From the NCBI GenBank assembly GCA_037043235.1, contig JAWRVZ010000087.1, forward strand, positions 448,501 through 512,500: DNA of 64,000 nt, read 5' to 3'. The DNA is from Rhodeus uyekii. Its lineage: Eukaryota > Chordata > Actinopteri > Cypriniformes > Acheilognathidae. This document shows, one piece after another, positions 58,501 to 64,000 of this stretch. Both the position numbers and the translations under genes were made by a program. The notes below the pieces were generated by a model. That model was not told the DNA's origin. It did not search any database and worked only from the letters and a program-made list of their open reading frames with translations. The first letter of the stretch is position 1; each line of letters starts with the position of its first letter.

Positions 58501-61500
58501 CGTATTGTTTTAGTGAAAATCTTGACCTTGGCCATTCTTGATCCTGTATCATATTGGCTAGTTAAATCCCTCTGTGTCACTGGCTTGTGGATGAATCATA
58601 ATTTTTGTTTATTATAAATGAATATGTTGAAGTGGTTCACAAATCTGACTTTTTTTTTTAAAGTTGGCACGAGCAGTTCATGAGTCAACAACTCTCAATT
58701 CGATTAAACCATTTCTTCAGTTTGACTTGCAGTGCGGCTTGAATTTTGCGCAGGAAATTCAAATGTACATCACATTTGAGCCATTTATTTGAATCCAATT
58801 TGTTTTACAGTCCTCCAGCTACCAAAATGTGCCAACCAAGAGAAGGGGAATGAGTGCCGAGTCTGATACATCTGAGTGCATCAATAAACTAGAGATTTTG
58901 CAGAAAGAGGTAACAAAAAATATTAAAATGCATCTGTTTTAGTAGACCTTTGTCTGTCATTCATCACATTTTTGAAAAACGTAATTTCTTGCTGCTCTGT
59001 TTTAGTTTGATGAACACAAAAAGAAGGGGACAGCCATCTCTTCAAAGCCAGTATGTCTTCCAGTATTCAAGAGATTCCTTTCCAAGCTCCTTAAAGAAAC
59101 TTCAAAGCTCAGCCTGGTACGTGACCCTGTTTTCTCCAGGTAATTACATCGATATTACTCTGCACTGCTAAAGGTTTCACAACTTTATAAATCTTTAGCC
59201 TGATGATGGAAACCCAGTCATGCACTATGATGCCGAGGTGAAGCTGACCAAGCAGTCGCTGGTGGAGATCAATAAGCTTCTGAATGAAGAGAACGACCGG
59301 ACGACTGGAGCCATGGATGAGGCGCTCAGTCAAATCCTAGTCAGATTCAAAACTCACAACCACGAAGCCTGGAAGTGGCGTTTCGAAGACACATTTCATG
59401 TGGAGGCTGATACTGTCCTGAAGGTCAGTTTTTGTATAAGCTTTTTCAGAGATTGAATATTTAAATAGATTTAATAATACCAATAAATTGATTTGTGTTA
59501 TTTTTTTTCCCCCAACAGGTTTCTTTGATTGTTCTGATTGTTGCAGCCGTTATCTGCACTGAAGTCTGGTCTGTGGTCTCCTGGTTTGTCCAGTTCAGGA
59601 GAATGTTTGCTGTTTGCTTTTTTATTAGCTTGATCTGGAACTGGTTCCATCTTTATATGGTAAGAATTTTTGTACAAAAACCTATTGACTGACATTTTTG
59701 CTAAACCAGTATTTAACAGTTGATGATAGCTTTCCATCCACCCATGTTTTATGAGCATTTTTGGAAATTGCATTGAAAAACACTCGATGGAAACGCCAAA
59801 CCTATGCACTTATTTGAGGCATTGATAAGTTGTTTTTATCTGATAAGAAGACATGGGATAAACTGCAATGGAAACACATTTACGGAATAAATCCCTCGAT
59901 ATACAACTCAAAACCCTTGCAGGAGTTTGCCTCAATAGAAAAACTGTTGGTTATGGTCATTCTGAAATGCCTGGGCCAAAGTCTGTTATTAGAATTAAAT
60001 GGTTTAATTTCGTTCCCAAACACCAGACATCCGAACACAAGATAACATGACGATGTTTATTGCATTTTATCTGCACAAGTCATTTATGATGGAGGAAAAA
60101 AGATTCACAGATTCTTCCCCGATTACAGCAACTTACATTTACATTTATACATTTGGCAGACGCTTTTATCTAAACCGACTTTACTGCATTCAAGGTAAAC
60201 ATTGACATTTTAATCAGTTCTTGCTTTCCTTGTGAATTAAACTCATGACCTTGGTGTTGCAAGCACCTTGATCTATGAAAGCTTCAATTTTTATTACAAA
60301 CATTTTGTCCTAATTTCCCAGGAAGTGACATTTTTTTTTCTTGAACACATGGAAACACTGCTTTGTTTGCATATGTTATGTGTTATATTATTATTTTGTG
60401 CAACTTTATTGAAACCGCTATTGAGGGGAATGAAACATGTTTGTGTGTTTAAGAGTTAAAATGCATTTCTGTTTTGGCTAGCGTGTCTTTGCGGAACACA
60501 AGAAGAACATAGTGGAAGTGGAGAGCTTCAATGGCAAATGCACTGGGCTGAAAGAACTGGACTGGAAGGACAGTTTATCAGGTGAGGTTCTTACAGTTAA
60601 CAGAATTTTACTTGCCTTTTGTCATTCCAAATTAATTTGATTTGGAACATGAATTTAGAATTTGGAAGTATCTTCACATAAATCTTTTCAAGCTTTAAAA
60701 CGAACAAAAATGGACTATATAAGCCTACAGATTTTAAATGACATGAAGTTGAGTAAATAATGCTTTTGGGATGAACTGTTGTAACCCCTTGTTTATTTAG
60801 AGTGGTACAGACGGACACTGACTCTTCAAGACGACCCTTGCAAAAAATATTATGAGGTTCTAGTGGTGAACCCCATTTTGCTTGTGCCTCCAACAAAGGT
60901 TTGTATGTTTTAGTTTCCAGTGACAGAAACTTGGATTTTATAAGAGACTAATGGTCAACTGATAATGGAGAGTACTGATACTGAAAAATATTGTAATACA
61001 GTGATCCCTCGTTTATCGCAGTCAATGAAAATCCGGGATAGGTGAAAATCCCTCCTTGGAATTTCCGTATATGTTTGTGTAGGTACCAGATTGCTCTACA
61101 CTCATCAGTGACAGTAGCATCTTGAGACTTGTGATGTGAAATTTTCTATGGAATAATAAAAACCAGGATTGTCAGAAAGAGTAAAGGACTCGTCTAACGC
61201 ACAGCTCAGCATGCATGAGAGGAGTGAGTGAGAGCTCACCCTCCCTTCTTCATATACTGTCATCACGCAATGACTCAGCAGTTTATCTATCAAGACATCC
61301 ACCTAAGCATGGGTTGTTGTACACATAGCGTTAATTTATGCAAGCACAAATTCTAAGAATTGTTTATCAAAAGTTAAGTGTCAAAAACTTTTCTGCGCCT
61401 GAGGCTGCTTTATATTCCAACCGCAGAGCTTCCTTCACATTAGAAAATGTCATGAGAGACACACATTATAGAAACATCAAATGCAATAGCAATAAGCCTT

Positions 61501-63108
61501 CTTAATGCTAAATAAAGGAAAGTTTAAGTAATAAAGTTTCCTTCACACTTGACTCCAGTAATGATGAGGATGACAGACCTGTGCGGTTTGATGAATATGA
61601 TGATGATGGTGTTACTGCACTGGTATAATGAGGCCTTTAAATCAGTTCGGGAAGGATTTCAGTATTTGCTTCTGAGAGAGGCGAAGAGGCTCCCACTCCA
61701 CTCGTGCTCTCATTGGTCGATCTCGCGCCGGGAACCAATCACGTGTCTTGTCTGAGTGCCGTGGGTGTGTACAAAGCCTCTGAGAGAGTTTCTCTCTTTG
61801 TATGGCATCCTGGGAAAACGTTTCTCTTGCAATACGATGAAACAACGCTGCTTTCCGCAATACGGCTGCCGAAATACCGACGGTATTTTTACTTTTTTTT
61901 TTCGATGAATATTTTTGAAAAATCTGCGATGCCCTGAGGTCGCGAAACTTGAACCGCGATGTGGTGAGGGATTACTGTAGTACTATAATCCATTTAGATG
62001 CATACCTCCACGCTGAACCAAGTAATAAATTAAGAGTGACGTGAAGGTCATGTATGGCATATATTGTAAGCCATACTCAGAATCTTTCCTCTGCACTTAC
62101 CGCATCCAAATTAGTGGACATACATTATTACATACAGGAATAAATTGCATTTCAAATTATATTCAAATACAAAATAGTGCTTTTACATTGTAATAATGTC
62201 ACAATATTTCTGTTTTTGCAATGAGATAAAAATGAAATGCATTAATAAGAATTGTGTGGTTTTTTTTATTTCAGGCTATCACAGTCACCATAACCAGCTT
62301 CATCACAGATCCCTTAAAACAAATTGGAGAGGGCATCAGTGAGTTCCTGAGAGCGCTGCTGAAGGATCTGCCAGTCACTCTTCAGATCCCTGTGCTGCTT
62401 ACCATTGTATTTGCTATCTGTGTAAGAGCTAGGAACAGCAAACATAGTGTAGTATCTCTTTTTTTTGCTAGCATACTAAAGCATCTTTGCTCTTCTCAGG
62501 TGTTTATGTATGGAAGTGCTCAGGCAGCTATACATCAAGCTGTAAACCTGCCTCGCCTCGGTTGGAGACGGGGTCCTCCACCTCCTGCAGTAGGACAGCG
62601 CCAAGCTCCTCAAATAAGGGAGCATGAGGACGTCTGGGAAGGGGGCGACGCTCCACAGCCCCTACAAATGCGCCAGGACAATGGCAACCGAGTGAATCGT
62701 GCAAGAAACCGAGGTGACCAAGGCTTTAGAGCAGGAGACGCTTATGCCGCACAAAATAGACAGGAGTACAGTAGCATGGATCTCCCACAGGAATTTGCCG
62801 GCACGTCCAGAGGAACCCCGAGAGTCCAGGTAGAGACTGTGTGTGCTGCAGGTAACGGGCCCAGTGATGATCAGACAGATTTTCAGCAGCGGACACAGGA
62901 GGTGGACCCTGGATCAGAGGAAAACACAGAGCCTGAAGTGAAAGTTGAGGAAAAGGAGAAAGAGAAAGAGGCACGTTCCATGGACAAAAAGGAGCAAAAA
63001 GACACACAGAGTCCAGATGGAAGTGAGCCTGAAACTAATGAACCTTCTCCTCAGATAGATGTAAAAACACTTGGAGCTAATCAAGGGAATGAGGCAAGTA
63101 TTAATTGA
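55551..63108 (+). CDS. clcc1: Chloride channel CLIC-like 1 (CLCC1), copy C, complete
   Basis: CLCC1 is an anion channel of the ER membrane. Nine coding exons: 55551-55724, 58811-58909, 59006-59116, 59199-59423, 59519-59659, 60482-60581, 60801-60898, 62275-62421 and 62500-63108. They join in frame to 567 aa, close to the 551 of human CLCC1. Order: signal peptide (MKVPSCSSFGLYSFLIVC...), the family's acidic lumenal start (DDDDSWIDPYDMINYDP), a cysteine/coil exon (TSECINKLEILQKE), the lumenal domain (HYDAEVKLTKQSL, HEAWKWRFEDTF), three membrane regions (about residues 182-228 and 311-333), the DPCKKYYEVLVVNPILLVPPTKA block, and a long acidic, Pro/Glu-rich tail. Transposons fill introns 1 and 7. 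This is the copy most likely to carry the ancestral function. Confidence 0.92.
56280..57160 (+). mobile_element. DIRS-type retrotransposon fragment (gag and 3' pieces)
   Basis: Broken frames read FFPNMHDHVLKTWSPQSACVHAS and LLPVEEIVTAHLCPS-LTSLRG, resembling the gag-like protein of fish DIRS elements. ALVILVTPNWLNKSWFPDL follows, like the end of their RNase H region. The 3' part (57095-57150) has the 'gggaacgtctctggttac' wording shared with 6400-6470. It lies in intron 1 of copy C. Confidence 0.55.
57200..57710 (+). mobile_element. Dispersed teleost repeat with LINE-like tail
   Basis: Includes 'gtctttcggatgagacatta', 'catcctggccaaatctgccc' and the 3' tail 'aaagcgctttgagctctgg...gggctatataaatg' followed by (TTC)n. 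The tail is like that of L2-mobilised elements. It is in intron 1 of copy C, and 4978-5290 is an older antisense copy. Confidence 0.75.
58212..58262 (+). mobile_element. SINE 3' end fragment
   Basis: 'atcgctttggataaaagcgtc' followed by 'tgctaaatgaataaatgtaaatg' is the tail of the tRNA-derived SINE family without its head. Confidence 0.65.
60125..60285 (-). mobile_element. tRNA-derived SINE, antisense
   Basis: 'tttggcagacgcttttatct' at the left is the reversed tail, and a decayed reversed head ('aactcatgaccttggtgttgc') lies at the right. It is in the intron before exon 60482-60581 of copy C. Confidence 0.7.
60999..61977 (+). mobile_element. Tigger-like element, long version
   Basis: Starts cagtgatccctcgtttatcgc and ends tgagggattactg, with TA at both sides (60997-60998 and 61978-61979). 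The right 280 bases match 49870-50150. The 61060-61690 interior is absent from the two other copies: either it is ancestral sequence or a later insertion. It lies in intron 7 of CLCC1 copy C. Confidence 0.75.
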
Positions 63109-63800
63109 TTTCATCCATCATTTAGATGGTTAGTTCACATAATTAAATGCATGGACAAATACACTACTGTTCAAAAGTTTGGGATTGAGCAAGATTCATT
63201 GTTCTTAAAAGAAGTTTCTTATGCTCCTGTGCAATAGTTTACTTATTAATTTACTCATTTATTTAGTTATCATTTTGCGAACAAAGATAGAGTAGGTGAT
63301 AAGGAATAGTCACATAGAAATACTTCACCCAAGAGGCAGGACTTATGATAATATTACACATGCAATTTACAAACTGTGCACGAGTTATGCCTGTGAAGGA
63401 ATCTCAAACCAGTTAGTTATTCCCTGAAAGTGAAAGTGAAAGTAAAAACTATAGTAATGTAAATGGTGCTGATAAGGCTATATCTACTATCCTAATTTAC
63501 TGGCTTTGTATTTCTTTTGTTGACCTTATAATAATGATAATGAAAAAATTAGAAGAATCAATATTTTTTGTTAAAGAAGTTTTCTTTTTTAAGTCACTGC
63601 TTTTGATTTTCAACAAATACTGATTATTTAGTGTGAATACTTGTATTGTGTTGTGTTCTGACCTAAATACTTATTAGACCTGTATAATTTTAGTAATAAT
63701 ATTATTACTGTTAATAATTTGTAATTGTATCATTATTAGTGTCATTAAAATATGTTGTTAATGTGCTTTCTCCTTGGCTTAAACAACAACTGTATAAGAA
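63109..63800. other. 3' flank of CLCC1 copy C
   Basis: AT-rich sequence without a further exon. 63155-63235 starts like the 'actgttcaaaagtttggg' dispersed family. The tract at 63425-63445 is a short gaaagt repeat. Confidence 0.45.
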
Positions 63801-63804
63801 TTTA

Positions 63805-63870
63805 CATATACATTTTACATTTACTCATTTAGCAGACGCTTTTATCCAAAGCAAACAATTTGAGGAATAT
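63805..63870 (-). mobile_element. SINE 3' end fragment, antisense
   Basis: 'catttagcagacgcttttat' is the reversed tail of the SINE family; only this end is recognisable. Confidence 0.6.
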
Positions 63871-64000
63871 AGAAGCCATTTGTCCAAACGATACAAAAAC
63901 ACATAAGAGCGCTTACAATACAAAGTTTCAAACATTTTGAACACAAGTAGCACAAGCATGGGGAATAGAGAAAAGGATGTTTTTTTTTTTTAGTGTGTGT

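Noticed and set aside
62726..63114. Minus-strand frames of 93 and 66 codons
   Set aside because: They are antisense shadows of the last coding exon of CLCC1 copy C.

Overview
The window is teleost nuclear DNA, most probably from a cyprinid or a close relative. It has split genes with GT-AG introns, low coding density, an AT-rich background and long microsatellites. It also carries typical fish repeats: tRNA-derived SINEs ending in the 'tggataaaagcgtctg' tail, L2-type LINEs, Tc1, hAT, Tigger-like and Merlin DNA transposons, DIRS-type pieces and solo LTRs. There is no bacterial, plasmid or CRISPR content.

Layout, left to right. (1) 399-3135 (+): the last five coding exons of a prolyl 3-hydroxylase, best match P3H2, ending in the ER-retention signal KDEL. 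(2) 5605-14341 (+): two tandem copies of a small single-Ig-domain receptor gene. The second copy is complete (signal peptide, Ig, stalk, transmembrane segment, tyrosine-bearing tail; 260 aa). In the first, the Ig exon runs directly into a copy of the 3' end of the neighbouring prolyl hydroxylase gene, so it is a chimera predicted to encode a short secreted Ig protein. (3) 14342-19640: a repeat-rich spacer with a nested hAT element and a very regular 72-bp tandem array. (4) about 19640-33700 (+): the whole wdr47 (nemitin) gene, with a GC-rich non-coding first exon and 13 coding exons giving 879 aa. (5) 33700-38840: repeats, including a Merlin transposon whose catalytic core is replaced by an inserted L2 LINE. 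(6) 38842-63108 (+): three tandem copies of a CLCC1-like ER chloride channel gene. Copy A has lost the acceptor, start and frame of its signal-peptide exon. Copy B is cut down to a predicted secreted lumenal fragment. Copy C is complete (9 exons, 567 aa). Introns and spacers here hold nested transposons.

WDR47 and CLCC1 are, to my knowledge, also close neighbours in mammals, so that part looks like conserved synteny. The Ig genes and the CLCC1 duplicates look lineage-specific. The most unusual items are the Ig/P3H2 duplication junction, the stepwise decay of the CLCC1 copies, and the nested transposons. All gene models are read by eye from splice signals and reading frame, without transcript evidence.
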